From Caballeronia mineralivorans PML1(12) (GTDB lineage Bacteria; Pseudomonadota; Gammaproteobacteria; Burkholderiales; Burkholderiaceae), in contig NZ_AEJF01000124.1 of NCBI RefSeq assembly GCF_001028175.1, positions 1 through 51,213 on the forward strand: a stretch of DNA of 51,213 bases, written 5' to 3'. Positions 1 to 8,360 of this stretch are shown in pieces (positions within the stretch are counted from its first letter, which is position 1; each line of letters opens with the position of its first letter). The position numbers and the translations under genes were made by a program. The notes under the pieces are model-generated. The model saw only the letters and a program-made list of their open reading frames with translations. It was not told where the DNA came from and ran no database searches.

Positions 1-483
1 GCACTTGAATGCGAACACCATGCCGGCCACGCCGCGCCGGTCCACGCTGCGCTCGGCCGGCGCGGAGGCTACGTCGTCGGTCAGGACCACGGTCTTGATG
101 TCGATACCTTCGAGCTCGGCCATGTCGGACGCAAGGTCGAAGTTGAAGACATCGCCACCGTAATTGCCATACACGTACAGCACGCCCGCACCGCCGTTCA
201 CAGCCTTGGTCGCCTCGAAGATCTGCTCGGACGATGGCGACGAAAACACATTGCCCACGGCCACGCCGCCGCACAGCCCTTCTCCCACGTAACCCAGGAA
301 ACCCGGCATGTGACCCGAGCCGCCCCCCGTGACAATGCCCACGCGACCTTGCTTGGGCGCGTCCGCGCGCACCAGCGCGCGGCGGTCTGCGGTCGCCGCC
401 TTGATCCAGCCGGGGTGGGCGAGCAGCAACGCATCGATTACTTCGTCGACAAAATTCTCAGGCTGATTGATGATCTTTTTCAC
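1..483 (-). CDS. DhaK-family (dihydroxyacetone/tetrulose) kinase, N-terminal part, cut by window edge
   Basis: Reads from a GTG at 483 (start peptide VKKIINQPEN) through 161 codons with no stop to the left edge. An AAGGAG ribosome site lies just upstream on the minus strand. The motif GGGSGH with His58 matches the substrate-binding loop of the DhaK (Dak1) domain, and YGNYGGDVFNFDLA matches the later DhaK loop. In this family a ketose such as dihydroxyacetone binds the enzyme and is phosphorylated. The GNYGGDVFNF variant reminds me of the L-/D-erythrulose kinase branch more than of glycerol-pathway DhaK, but this is weak. It is the last visible gene of the operon, 89 bp after the permease. The C-terminus, and so whether the ATP-binding DhaL domain is fused, cannot be seen. 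Confidence 0.85.
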   Translation of the reverse strand, partial: MKKIINQPENFVDEVIDALLLAHPGWIKAATADRRALVRADAPKQGRVGIVTGGGSGHMPGFLGYVGEGLCGGVAVGNVFSSPSSEQIFEATKAVNGGAGVLYVYGNYGGDVFNFDLASDMAELEGIDIKTVVLTDDVASAPAERSVDRRGVAGMVFAFKC

Positions 484-572
484 GGGTTGAGTCTCCTTGA
501 AGCGCGGCACGTTCGGGGTGCATTTGCCTGACCGTGCGGGGTTCTATAGTCCTTCGGTCCAAGTTCCTGCAC

Positions 573-1574
573 TCAGAGCTTGCGTCGCTGGCTGACTGCA
601 TCGAGCAGGACCGCGGCAAAAATGACGCCGCCCTGAATGAATTGCGTCCAGAACGGATTCACGCCAAGCAGCGACAAGCCGACATTGATCACGCCGATCA
701 GCACCACGCCGATGAAGGTCCCAACGATCGAACCGCGGCCTCCGGCAAGCGACGTACCGCCGATCACAACGCCTGCAATCACCTGCAATTCCAGCCCGTT
801 AGCCGCCGACGGCAACGCCGAGTTGAGCCGCCCTGCCAGCACAATGCCTGCTATGGCCGCCGTCACTCCGGCCAGCGTGTAGGTAAGGAAGATCACCCGA
901 TTCACCGGGATACCGGCAAGCCGCGCCGCTTCCTTGTTGCCGCCGACTGCGAACACCTGATGCCCGAAGGTCGTCTTGCGCAGCAGCACATGACCGATCA
1001 CGAACACCACCAGCATGACGATCATCGGTGCCGGCAGGCCTGCCAGTGTCTTGGCGCCAAACGCCGTGAACGTATTCGGAAAATCGAACTTGGTCCGCCC
1101 ATCCGAGATGGCAAGCGTGAGGCCGCGTGCCATCGCCATCATCGCGAGCGTCACGATGAACGGCACGAGCCTCAGCCACGCAACCGACAAGCCGTTCAAC
1201 GCGCCGACCAAAGCGCCCATCGCCAACGCCACACCTAAACCGGCGAGACCGAGCACCACGTTGTCGGGACTCGAGCCGGCCATGACGGTGGCCGCGACCA
1301 TGCCGCTCAAAGCGACCAGCGAGCCTACGGAAAGATCGATGCCCGATGTAATGATCACGAACGTGCCGCCGACCGCCGCAATGCCCACCACCGACACCTG
1401 CACCATGATGTTGGTGAGCGTGCTGGTAGTCAGGAACTCCGGCGATGCAACCGACAAGCCGATACAGATCAGGATCAGCGCCGCGAGCAACGGGCCGAGA
1501 CCGCTTCGCAACTGCCGGATGATGCGGCGGGGGAGCGCGTCCGAATCCGCCTGATTCGCTGCCGTGGAGGTCAT
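573..1574 (-). CDS. Ribose-type ABC transporter permease
   Basis: A 333-residue membrane protein of the BPD_transp_2 (RbsC-like) family that forms the inner-membrane channel of a sugar importer. It starts MTSTAANQAD and has about eight to ten hydrophobic segments, with the family motifs GGTFVIITSGIDLSVGS near residue 60 and VIAGVVIGGTSLAGGRG near the C-terminus. The ATG at 1574 overlaps the stop of the upstream ATPase gene by four bases (ATGA), so translation is probably coupled. Longer readings that extend upstream run through the ATPase gene in another frame and are not real. Substrate is not deducible from the permease alone; the linked kinase, isomerase and aldolase suggest a pentose or deoxypentose. 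Confidence 0.93.
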   Translation of the reverse strand: MTSTAANQADSDALPRRIIRQLRSGLGPLLAALILICIGLSVASPEFLTTSTLTNIMVQVSVVGIAAVGGTFVIITSGIDLSVGSLVALSGMVAATVMAGSSPDNVVLGLAGLGVALAMGALVGALNGLSVAWLRLVPFIVTLAMMAMARGLTLAISDGRTKFDFPNTFTAFGAKTLAGLPAPMIVMLVVFVIGHVLLRKTTFGHQVFAVGGNKEAARLAGIPVNRVIFLTYTLAGVTAAIAGIVLAGRLNSALPSAANGLELQVIAGVVIGGTSLAGGRGSIVGTFIGVVLIGVINVGLSLLGVNPFWTQFIQGGVIFAAVLLDAVSQRRKL

Positions 1575-3121
1575 GCCCCTACTCCTGTTGTTGCCCACTG
1601 AATAACCGCTTCGGAATCCGCCTGCTCGCGTGGAATCTCGGTCACGATATTGCCCCGGTACATCACGAGTACCCGATCCGACATGCCGAGCAGTTCCGGC
1701 AATTCCGAACTGACCATGATGACGGCGGCGCCTGCGCGCGCCATCGAAACCATATGCGCGTAGATCTCGGTCTTCGCGCCGACATCGATACCGCGCGTGG
1801 GTTCGTCCAGCATGATCACTGCAGGCTGTGTCGCGGTCGCGCGGCCGAGAATGACCTTCTGCTGGTTGCCACCCGACAGGTTTCCGGTGATCTGCGTGAC
1901 CGACGACGCACGCACGCCAAAACGTGCGCTCGCTTCCTGAGCGAGCTTGCGCTTCTTCGCGTTGCTGACGAAGCCACCCGTGGCGAGCGCAAGCAAGCTG
2001 GAGAGCGCGACGTTTTCTTCGATACTCGCATCGAGCACGAGCCCTTCGAGCTTTCGATCCTCGGACGTATAAACAAGCCCGTTGCGCACGCCTTGCGCGG
2101 GCGATCCGATGAACACCTTCTGACCACGTATCAAAACTTCCCCGCCGCTTAGCGGCAGTGCGCCAAAAATCGCCTTGAGCAACTCGGTGCGCCCCGCGCC
2201 CGCAATGCCGGCAATCCCCACGATTTCTCCTGCGCGCACGCTGAAGCTCGCGTTGCGCAGCATCGGCGGGCTGGCAAGATTGCGCACCTCCAGCACCACC
2301 GGGCCATAGTCGCGCGGCTCCCACGGATAGAACGAATCGAGATTGCGGGCGACCATTGCCTGCACCAGATCCTGTTCGGTCCACTGCGCCATGGGACGTG
2401 CGCCGACGGTCGCGCCGTCGCGCATGACAACGGCCGAATCCGCCAGCTCGAACACCTCTTCAAGATGGTGCGAGATAAAGATGATGCCCATGCCGGCTGC
2501 ACGCAAACGCCGGACCACGGCGTAGAGATTCGCGATGTCGCCACGTTGCAGCGCAGCGGTGGGTTCGTCCATCACGAGAATGCGTGCGTCGCGCGCCAGC
2601 GCCTTTGCGACCTCGACAAGCTGGCGTTTATTCAAGGGCAGGTCACCTAGTCGCATGGACGGCGAGACACCTTCGAGGCCGACTTGCGCTAGCGCCGTCC
2701 GCGCCATTTCATTGACCTGCTTGCGCAACACCAAACCGCTTCGCGAAGGCATGCGGCCGAGAAACAGGTTCTCCGCGACCGTCATGTCGTTGATCAGCGA
2801 AAGCTCTTGATAGATCACGGCCACGCCTGCGTCGATGGCGGCATGGGTGCCGCGCGCCAGCGGCCGGCCGTTGATTTCGATCGTGCCTTCGTCCGGCTCG
2901 TAAGCGCCGGAAAGCGTCTTGATCAGCGACGATTTTCCGGCGCCGTTCTCACCGACGATGCCCATCACGTGACCGGCCTGCAACTCGAGACTGACACCGC
3001 GCAGCGCCTTGACGCCGGGGAAGCTCTTGACGATGCCTTCCATGCGCAACAGCGGCGGCGCAGTAGCCGTGGCCGCGGCCTGATCGCTGACGTGTAGCTC
3101 GGAACCCCTCTCACTCTTCAT
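1571..3121 (-). CDS. Ribose-type ABC transporter ATP-binding protein, two fused nucleotide-binding domains
   Basis: A 516-residue RbsA/MglA-type ATPase that powers sugar import. Domain 1 has Walker A GENGAGKS at residues 57-64, signature LPLNKRQLVEVAKALA and Walker B ILVMDEPTAAL. Domain 2 has the degenerate P-loop GIAGAGRTELL usual for the second half of this family, signature LSGGNQQKVILGRA and Walker B VIMLDEPTRGIDVG. Length is normal for the family (about 500). It sits 69 bp after the binding-protein gene and overlaps the permease by four bases. The start at 3121 has only a weak GAGA ribosome site; the ABC domain proper begins near residue 25. Confidence 0.95.
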   Translation of the reverse strand: MKSERGSELHVSDQAAATATAPPLLRMEGIVKSFPGVKALRGVSLELQAGHVMGIVGENGAGKSSLIKTLSGAYEPDEGTIEINGRPLARGTHAAIDAGVAVIYQELSLINDMTVAENLFLGRMPSRSGLVLRKQVNEMARTALAQVGLEGVSPSMRLGDLPLNKRQLVEVAKALARDARILVMDEPTAALQRGDIANLYAVVRRLRAAGMGIIFISHHLEEVFELADSAVVMRDGATVGARPMAQWTEQDLVQAMVARNLDSFYPWEPRDYGPVVLEVRNLASPPMLRNASFSVRAGEIVGIAGIAGAGRTELLKAIFGALPLSGGEVLIRGQKVFIGSPAQGVRNGLVYTSEDRKLEGLVLDASIEENVALSSLLALATGGFVSNAKKRKLAQEASARFGVRASSVTQITGNLSGGNQQKVILGRATATQPAVIMLDEPTRGIDVGAKTEIYAHMVSMARAGAAVIMVSSELPELLGMSDRVLVMYRGNIVTEIPREQADSEAVIQWATTGVGA

Positions 3122-3190
3122 GTTCGGGTCTCAACTGAATTTCACATGCGAGTGCGCGCTCTCCGTCGCGGAAGAGCGCGCATTAGCCGC

Positions 3191-4288
3191 TTATTGACTG
3201 ACCTGCTCGGACCAGAGGCCGTACTTCTTGGTCTCATCCGAATCGATGTTGCCCTTGTCGATCAGCAAGGTCGGCCATGCATAGTCCGCCGGAACGGACT
3301 GCTTGGCGCTGTAATCAGCGATAAAGCTCAGCGCCTTCGCTGACATCTCGATAGGGTTCTGCGAAATGGTCGCGTCCTGCTTGCCCGCTCGAATAGCGGA
3401 GAGCGCCTGCGCCGTGCCGTCCGCGCCGATGACCATGATATGGTCCTTGGCGCCAAGCGGCTTGTAGCGTCCCGCGTTGTCGATTGCCTTCTCGGCGCCC
3501 ACGGTGTTGTCGTCGTTCGCGCCGAAAACCGCATCGATCTGCGGGTACTTTTGCAGGATGTTCGTCATCGCATTGAGCGATTTTTCCTGGTCGAACGCGC
3601 CTTCCTGACGTGCAACCACCTTGATGTCCGGATACTTGGCGATCGCATCGCTAAAGCCCTTTTCGCGGTCGGTGGCGGCCGTGGTGCCGACCAGTCCGAT
3701 CAGGTCAACCACATTGCCTTTCGCGGAGCCATAGCGCTTCGTCAACTGGTCCGCGATCCACTTCGCGGCAGTCGCACCGAGCGCCACGTTATCCGACGCC
3801 ACGAAGGACGTGACCTTGCCACCGTCCGAACCACGGTCCAGCGTGAACACGGGAATACCCATCGAGTTCGCTTTCTCGACAGCGGGGATAATCGCTTTCG
3901 AATCGATCGGATTGAGCACCAGGGCCGTCACACCCTGGCTCAGCAGGTTGATGGCGTCGTTGACCTGTTGCTGTGCGTCGCCGTTGGCATTGGTCTGAAC
4001 GAGATCGAAGCCCTGCGCTTTGGAGCCCTTCTCGACCCCTGCTTTCAAGCCGACAAAAAATGCGTTGTTCAAGGTGGAAACTGAAAAGCCGACCTTGACC
4101 TTGCCACCGCCCGCTGCCGCTACCGGTGCCGCGCTTGCCGCGGCGCTCGCTCCTGCATCCGTCGATGCCGTAGTCGACGATTCATTCTTCGAGCAACCGC
4201 TTAGCGCGGCAGCCGCGCAAAGCACGATTGCTCCCGCCGATGCGCCGACCTTCGACCATCTGTCGAACCTTTCTGAATTCCAAGCCAT
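3191..4288 (-). CDS. Periplasmic sugar-binding protein (RbsB-like), predicted lipoprotein
   Basis: A 365-residue Peripla_BP_4 protein that captures the sugar for the importer. After the start MAWNSERFDR there is a hydrophobic segment ending in the lipobox LSGC (Cys32), so it is probably anchored as a lipoprotein, less common for Gram-negative ribose-type binding proteins. Next come an Ala/Ser-rich linker to about residue 62 and the mature fold beginning KVGFSVSTLNNAFF. Typical elements follow: GVTALVLNPIDSKAIIPAVEKA, GIPVFTLDRG and AVFGANDDNTVGA. Ribosome site GGAGAC precedes the ATG. It lies 139 bp after the aldolase gene, long enough for a separate promoter or processing site. Confidence 0.94.
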   Translation of the reverse strand: MAWNSERFDRWSKVGASAGAIVLCAAAALSGCSKNESSTTASTDAGASAAASAAPVAAAGGGKVKVGFSVSTLNNAFFVGLKAGVEKGSKAQGFDLVQTNANGDAQQQVNDAINLLSQGVTALVLNPIDSKAIIPAVEKANSMGIPVFTLDRGSDGGKVTSFVASDNVALGATAAKWIADQLTKRYGSAKGNVVDLIGLVGTTAATDREKGFSDAIAKYPDIKVVARQEGAFDQEKSLNAMTNILQKYPQIDAVFGANDDNTVGAEKAIDNAGRYKPLGAKDHIMVIGADGTAQALSAIRAGKQDATISQNPIEMSAKALSFIADYSAKQSVPADYAWPTLLIDKGNIDSDETKKYGLWSEQVSQ

Positions 4289-4427
4289 AACCGTCTCCGT
4301 TGTTCAAGTTTTAAAAGCAGTATGAGATGACTTGCATCTGTTCCATGTGCTTGCTTCGACTAGCTCAATCCGCCAGAGGTTGTTGGTGCCCGGCGTTCAC
4401 CTACATCAGAATCCACACCCATTGCCA

Positions 4428-5114
4428 TCAGCCCGCATCCGGTTCGGACTTCCGGCGCAAACCATATCCCTTGAATTTTTCGATGACCTCGTTGATTGCC
4501 TCATCGGAAAGGAGCGGCGGCGTTCCGAGCTGGCAAGCCAGCAGATACTGTTGCGCGAGGACTTCCACTTCGTTAGCCAGCCACAACGCGCGGGCGAGAT
4601 CATGTCCAAGAGCGATCACGCCGTGGTGCGCGAGCAGGCACGCCGACCGATCCTTCAAAGCGGTAATGGCATGAGCGGACAGCGCCTGGCTACCGAAGGT
4701 TGCATACGGCGCGCACCGAATGGAATTGCCGCCGGCAACCGCCACCATGTAGTGGTGCGGGGGAATATCGCGGTTGTGAATCGCCATCGCTGTAGCCGCA
4801 TTCGAATGCGTATGCACCACCGCGTTGATCTCGGGCCGCGAATACAGGATGTCGCGATGAAACCGCCATTCCGTCGATGGCCGGCTTTGCTGGAAAACGT
4901 CTGCGTCGTCGCTCACGTCAAGCGGCAACCAGACGATATCCTGCGCTTGCAGGTCCGCATACGGAACGCCACTCGGCGTGATCAGCAAGCCATCCCGCCA
5001 ACGTGCACTGATATTTCCAGAGGTTCCCTGATTGATACCGAGACGCTCCATCTCGAGAGCCGTCTCGATCACTTCCCTGCGTAAAGCGGTCTCGGCTTCC
5101 ACCATGCTCTTCAC
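4428..5114 (-). CDS. Class II (FucA/AraD-type) aldolase, probable 5-deoxy/5-methylthio-ribulose-1-phosphate aldolase
   Basis: A 228-residue zinc aldolase. It shows GTSGNIS at 30-35, SGVPY at 49-53, Glu82, the zinc ligands His101 and His103 in HTHSN, and His164 in AHHG. These sit exactly nine residues after the catalytic E73/H92/H94/H155 of FucA. The family cleaves ketose-1-phosphates to DHAP plus an aldehyde. It starts with GTG at 5114, overlapping the mtnA stop as GTGA; an internal ATG is at 5105. Because the isomerase upstream makes a ribulose-1-phosphate analogue, the likely role is the last step of a DHAP shunt (as Ald2 or DrdA). Epimerase or fuculose-phosphate activity is possible but fits the context less well. 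Confidence 0.88.
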   Translation of the reverse strand: MKSMVEAETALRREVIETALEMERLGINQGTSGNISARWRDGLLITPSGVPYADLQAQDIVWLPLDVSDDADVFQQSRPSTEWRFHRDILYSRPEINAVVHTHSNAATAMAIHNRDIPPHHYMVAVAGGNSIRCAPYATFGSQALSAHAITALKDRSACLLAHHGVIALGHDLARALWLANEVEVLAQQYLLACQLGTPPLLSDEAINEVIEKFKGYGLRRKSEPDAG

Positions 5115-6190
5115 AACGCCCCCCCGCCGGATGCAAACAGTACGGCGAAATTTTTATCGAAGGGCTGTTGGACAATCCCTCGTTCGGTAATGAAGCCGGT
5201 CACCAGATCATGAGGCGTGACATCGAAAGCCGGGTTGCGCACTTTGATATCGACAGGCGCGGTAGGCTGCCCCGCCACATGCGTCACTTCATGGTCTTTC
5301 CGCTCTTCAATCACAATGCCAGCGCCGTTCGCTGTCAACAGGTCGAGCGTTGACGACGGACACGCCACATAGAAAGGGATGCCGAAATAGCGCGCGGCAA
5401 TGGCGACGCTCAGCGTGCCGATCTTGTTGGCGAAGTCGCCGTTAGCCGCCACCCGGTCCGTGCCTACAATCACCAGGTTCACCAACCCTTGCGCCATGAT
5501 CGAAGCCGCCATGCTGTCGGTGATCAGCGTCACGTCTACGCCCGCTCTTTGCAGTTCAAAGGCGGTCAGACGCGAACCTTGCAGCAAGGGACGTGTTTCG
5601 TCGGCGAACACACGGAACGGCACCCCCTGTCGATGCGCCATGTAGATCGGTGCAGTCGCGGTGCCCACTCCGGTTGTAGCCAACGCGCCCGCATTGCAAT
5701 GGGTCAGCACGCCGCAACCGGGCGTGATCAGGGACAAGCCATGCGTGCCGATGCCAGCACAAAGCGCTTGATCCTCGGTGTGAATCTCCGTGGCCTCCGC
5801 AACCAGCACGTCGTATAAAGCAGCAGAGTCTTGTGCGCCCGAGCTTTCCGCAGCCCTTAACATGCGCTTGAGGCTCCAGCTTAAATTCACCGCGGTAGGC
5901 CGCGCCGAGTCCAGGAAACTGGCCTGCTGCGTCAACTGCACCTGAAAATCCTGCATTGAAAGGTGCCGCAAGGGTTGCATGGCCACGCACAAACCATAGG
6001 CTGCAGCGACCCCTATTGCCGGTGCGCCGCGCACCCGCAACTCATGAATCCAGCGCCATACTTCTTCCACCTCGCTTATTCTCTCGACCACAATTTCCTG
6101 CGGCAAACGCGTCTGGTCCAGAAGATACAAACCGTCCTCTTGCCAGGCAAGAGTCGCCGGAAGGGCTGCGAAAGGGGACTGCGAAACCAT
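5111..6190 (-). CDS. mtnA: MtnA-type S-methyl-5-thioribose-1-phosphate (or 5-deoxyribose-1-phosphate) isomerase
   Basis: A 359-residue aldose-1-phosphate isomerase of the eIF2B-like fold. Key features are RGAPAIGVAAAYG at 54-66, catalytic Cys165 in THCNAGALATTG and catalytic Asp245 in GTDRVAANGD; both catalytic residues are intact. The chosen ATG at 6190 has a GGAG site nine bases upstream. The open frame extends further upstream but that part is low-complexity and overlaps the mtnK end region. It converts the 1-phosphate made by the MtnK-like kinase into the ketose for the overlapping aldolase. No mtnB, mtnC or mtnD partner lies nearby, which argues for the aldolase shunt rather than the full methionine salvage route. 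Confidence 0.93.
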   Translation of the reverse strand: MVSQSPFAALPATLAWQEDGLYLLDQTRLPQEIVVERISEVEEVWRWIHELRVRGAPAIGVAAAYGLCVAMQPLRHLSMQDFQVQLTQQASFLDSARPTAVNLSWSLKRMLRAAESSGAQDSAALYDVLVAEATEIHTEDQALCAGIGTHGLSLITPGCGVLTHCNAGALATTGVGTATAPIYMAHRQGVPFRVFADETRPLLQGSRLTAFELQRAGVDVTLITDSMAASIMAQGLVNLVIVGTDRVAANGDFANKIGTLSVAIAARYFGIPFYVACPSSTLDLLTANGAGIVIEERKDHEVTHVAGQPTAPVDIKVRNPAFDVTPHDLVTGFITERGIVQQPFDKNFAVLFASGGGAL

Positions 6191-6273
6191 AAATTCTCCG
6201 GATTGAATTACATTGTCCTGAATTGAGGTGTCGGTATCGATACCGGGTAAAGGGCTCACATTCGGGCTCACAT

Positions 6274-7536
6274 TCAATCCTCGCGCTGCGCTCGAATGGT
6301 TCTTGCCTGAGCCAGAACCTCGTCTATGCTGTCGAACTGCTGACGTTGCACCAGCAAGGCTTCGGCAAATTTCAGACAACGCACCTCAATAGTTGCGCGT
6401 GCCGCTTCGTCGGGAATGCTCGTGATCTCCGCGACCTTCGCCATCCCCACAATCCGGCGAATCATCTTGCAACCGGCAAAACCGAGTGTGTCCGCAAACA
6501 GCCGCCGCATGAAATGGGTTCGAAATGCTTCCGAGCACTTTTCGTCAGGATCGTCGCCAATGAAATGCCGCTTGCTGCGGCTCTCCTGATCGCGCCAGAG
6601 ATTCAGGAACTTATCCGAGAATCCATTCCAGATCTGAGCGGCCTGTTCAAGCAGCCATTGCTGATAGCGTTCAGGATCCTCGCCTCCCACGCGCCCATGC
6701 CAGTCGCGAGAAAAGTACGCTAGCCACAGATTCGCCAGGATCGCGCCGGCATCGAAACCCATAGGCCCGTAGAAAGCGAACTCTGGGTCAATCACGAAGG
6801 TCTCGTCCTGATTGATCATGATCGATCCGGTATGCAGGTCGCCATGCAGCAAACTCTCTGCGTGGTTCATGAAGGCCCACTTCATTTCCGCCACTGCAAT
6901 ACGCAGTGCCTCCGACGTCCTGAGCCGGTCTATCGCCGACTGAGGCAAAGCCGGGCTATAGCTGTTCGAAGGATGATCTTCGAACGGATAGGTAAAGACC
7001 AGGTCCTCGGTGATCTTGCACAGCTCGCTATTGACGGCCGCGCTGACGGCCTCCTTCTTCACATGCGGCGCGAGAAAAAGATCCGAACAGAAGAACAGCG
7101 TATGAGCCAGATAAGTGGAAAGATGATCGCCCAACTTCGGATAAACAATGCCTTCCATCAAGCCTTGGCGCAGGATCTTGTGCGAGGACAAATGCTGCAT
7201 GACCATCAGGAACAGCTTGCTGTCTGCGTGATAAACCTGCGGTACGTGTTGGGGACATAAAGCGCCGAACCGGCGCAGTGCTGCCACCTCATGCTCCATG
7301 CGCTGCCGCGTTAGCGGCCAGCTCGTTCCTACCAGACGAAGAAAAGGTGGCGCTTGTTTGACGACGACGCTTTTTTCCGGCGACTGGCTGTTACTCACGA
7401 AATAAACGAAGTTCAGATTGCCATCGCCGACTTCGACAACGTCCAGCTCGCTGGTATCGCCGAGCAACTCGCGCACTGCCGGAACGCCTCTAAGGTAAGC
7501 CGTCAATTCAGCAGAATTCAACGCTTCAAATTCCAT
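6274..7536 (-). CDS. mtnK: MtnK-type S-methyl-5-thioribose (or 5-deoxyribose) kinase
   Basis: A 420-residue sugar kinase of the choline-kinase/APH fold. Seen are the ATP lysine region VVVKQAPPFLR (Lys60), the catalytic loop HGDLHTGS (Asp233) and the metal site DPEFAFYGPMGFD (Asp250), all characteristic of MtnK. It phosphorylates the sugar at C1. The ATG at 7536 has a strong GGAGGAG site; an in-frame ATG at 7587 lies only two bases after the regulator's stop but has a poor site. It is 53 bp downstream of the GntR gene and 83 bp upstream of mtnA. Coupling to an ABC sugar importer suggests the substrate comes from outside the cell, not only from internal methylthioadenosine. Confidence 0.93.
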   Translation of the reverse strand: MEFEALNSAELTAYLRGVPAVRELLGDTSELDVVEVGDGNLNFVYFVSNSQSPEKSVVVKQAPPFLRLVGTSWPLTRQRMEHEVAALRRFGALCPQHVPQVYHADSKLFLMVMQHLSSHKILRQGLMEGIVYPKLGDHLSTYLAHTLFFCSDLFLAPHVKKEAVSAAVNSELCKITEDLVFTYPFEDHPSNSYSPALPQSAIDRLRTSEALRIAVAEMKWAFMNHAESLLHGDLHTGSIMINQDETFVIDPEFAFYGPMGFDAGAILANLWLAYFSRDWHGRVGGEDPERYQQWLLEQAAQIWNGFSDKFLNLWRDQESRSKRHFIGDDPDEKCSEAFRTHFMRRLFADTLGFAGCKMIRRIVGMAKVAEITSIPDEAARATIEVRCLKFAEALLVQRQQFDSIDEVLAQARTIRAQRED

Positions 7537-7589
7537 CGGTGTCTCCTCCACGGACTTCGTCAGGCTTAGTGGCTTAGTTAGCGACATAC

Positions 7590-8309
7590 TTAGCGGCGCT
7601 TGCGCACCAGGTCGAACTTGAAGATGCTGGTGTTGTAGTAGTCGTTGCTGTAACAGATGGGTTTACCCGTGTCGTCGAAGTCCACTTCATCGAGCAGCAG
7701 GAACAGACCGACCCCTTCCCGCAGCTCGGGCAAATCCCTTGAGGTCAGGATCGTCGGTTGAATGGAGCTATGCGTATGCGACAGGCGAAGCCCGGTGCGC
7801 TCAAACATGGCGAACAAGGACTCGCCCAGATCGCTATTGGCTGCGTCGTACAAAGCCTTCGGCACGATGTCGATGCAATACGCTGCAATGGCGTCATCAG
7901 CCCACCTTACTCGTTCGATCCGCACACAAGGGTCGCCCACTTGCAAAGCCAGTTTTTGCGCCAGGCTCTCCGAGGCGGCAATGGGTTTTATCTGCAAACG
8001 GCTGGTCGAGGGAATCGCTCCGACGCTCTTGATCATGTCGGTTACGGACATCAGATCATCCAGACCACCTTCCAGCTTTAAAGCAATTTGTCTGATGAAG
8101 GTACCCCGGCCCTGTATGCGCAATAAAAGCCCGTGGGAAATCATCTGCGCCACGGCCTCGCGCAGGCTGGAGCGCCCTACGCCAAGTTGCTCGCAAAGCT
8201 CAATTTCAGTGGGAATCTGATCGCCGGGCTTAAGCGCCTTTTCACGAATCATGGTGAGCAGGGATTCCTGGATTTTCTCGCTCATCGATCGCTCGACACT
8301 AAGGCGCAT
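7590..8309 (-). CDS. GntR-family (HutC/UTRA-type) transcriptional regulator
   Basis: A 239-residue regulator, first gene of the sugar operon. The N-terminal winged helix spans about residues 9-75, with GDQIPTEIELCEQLGVGRSSLREAV and the wing IQGRGTFI. The rest is a UTRA effector domain ending CYSNDYYNTSIFKFDLVRKR, which binds small metabolites in this family. A TTG at 8339 would add ten residues, but the ATG at 8309 gives a normal GntR N-terminus and leaves a perfect palindrome 33 bp upstream. It most likely represses its own operon until a sugar or sugar phosphate binds. Confidence 0.92.
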   Translation of the reverse strand: MRLSVERSMSEKIQESLLTMIREKALKPGDQIPTEIELCEQLGVGRSSLREAVAQMISHGLLLRIQGRGTFIRQIALKLEGGLDDLMSVTDMIKSVGAIPSTSRLQIKPIAASESLAQKLALQVGDPCVRIERVRWADDAIAAYCIDIVPKALYDAANSDLGESLFAMFERTGLRLSHTHSSIQPTILTSRDLPELREGVGLFLLLDEVDFDDTGKPICYSNDYYNTSIFKFDLVRKRR

Positions 8310-8342
8310 GGCTCGTTCTTTTGGGTTGTCTTGATGCAAGAT

Positions 8343-8360
8343 ACATCAGACGTCTGATGT
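8343..8360. promoter_or_regulatory. Perfect 18-bp palindrome, probable GntR operator
   Basis: ACATCAGACGTCTGATGT reads the same on both strands. It lies 33 bp upstream of the chosen start of the GntR gene and at the head of the whole operon, the expected place for an autoregulatory operator. Flanking bases do not extend the symmetry. Confidence 0.75.
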
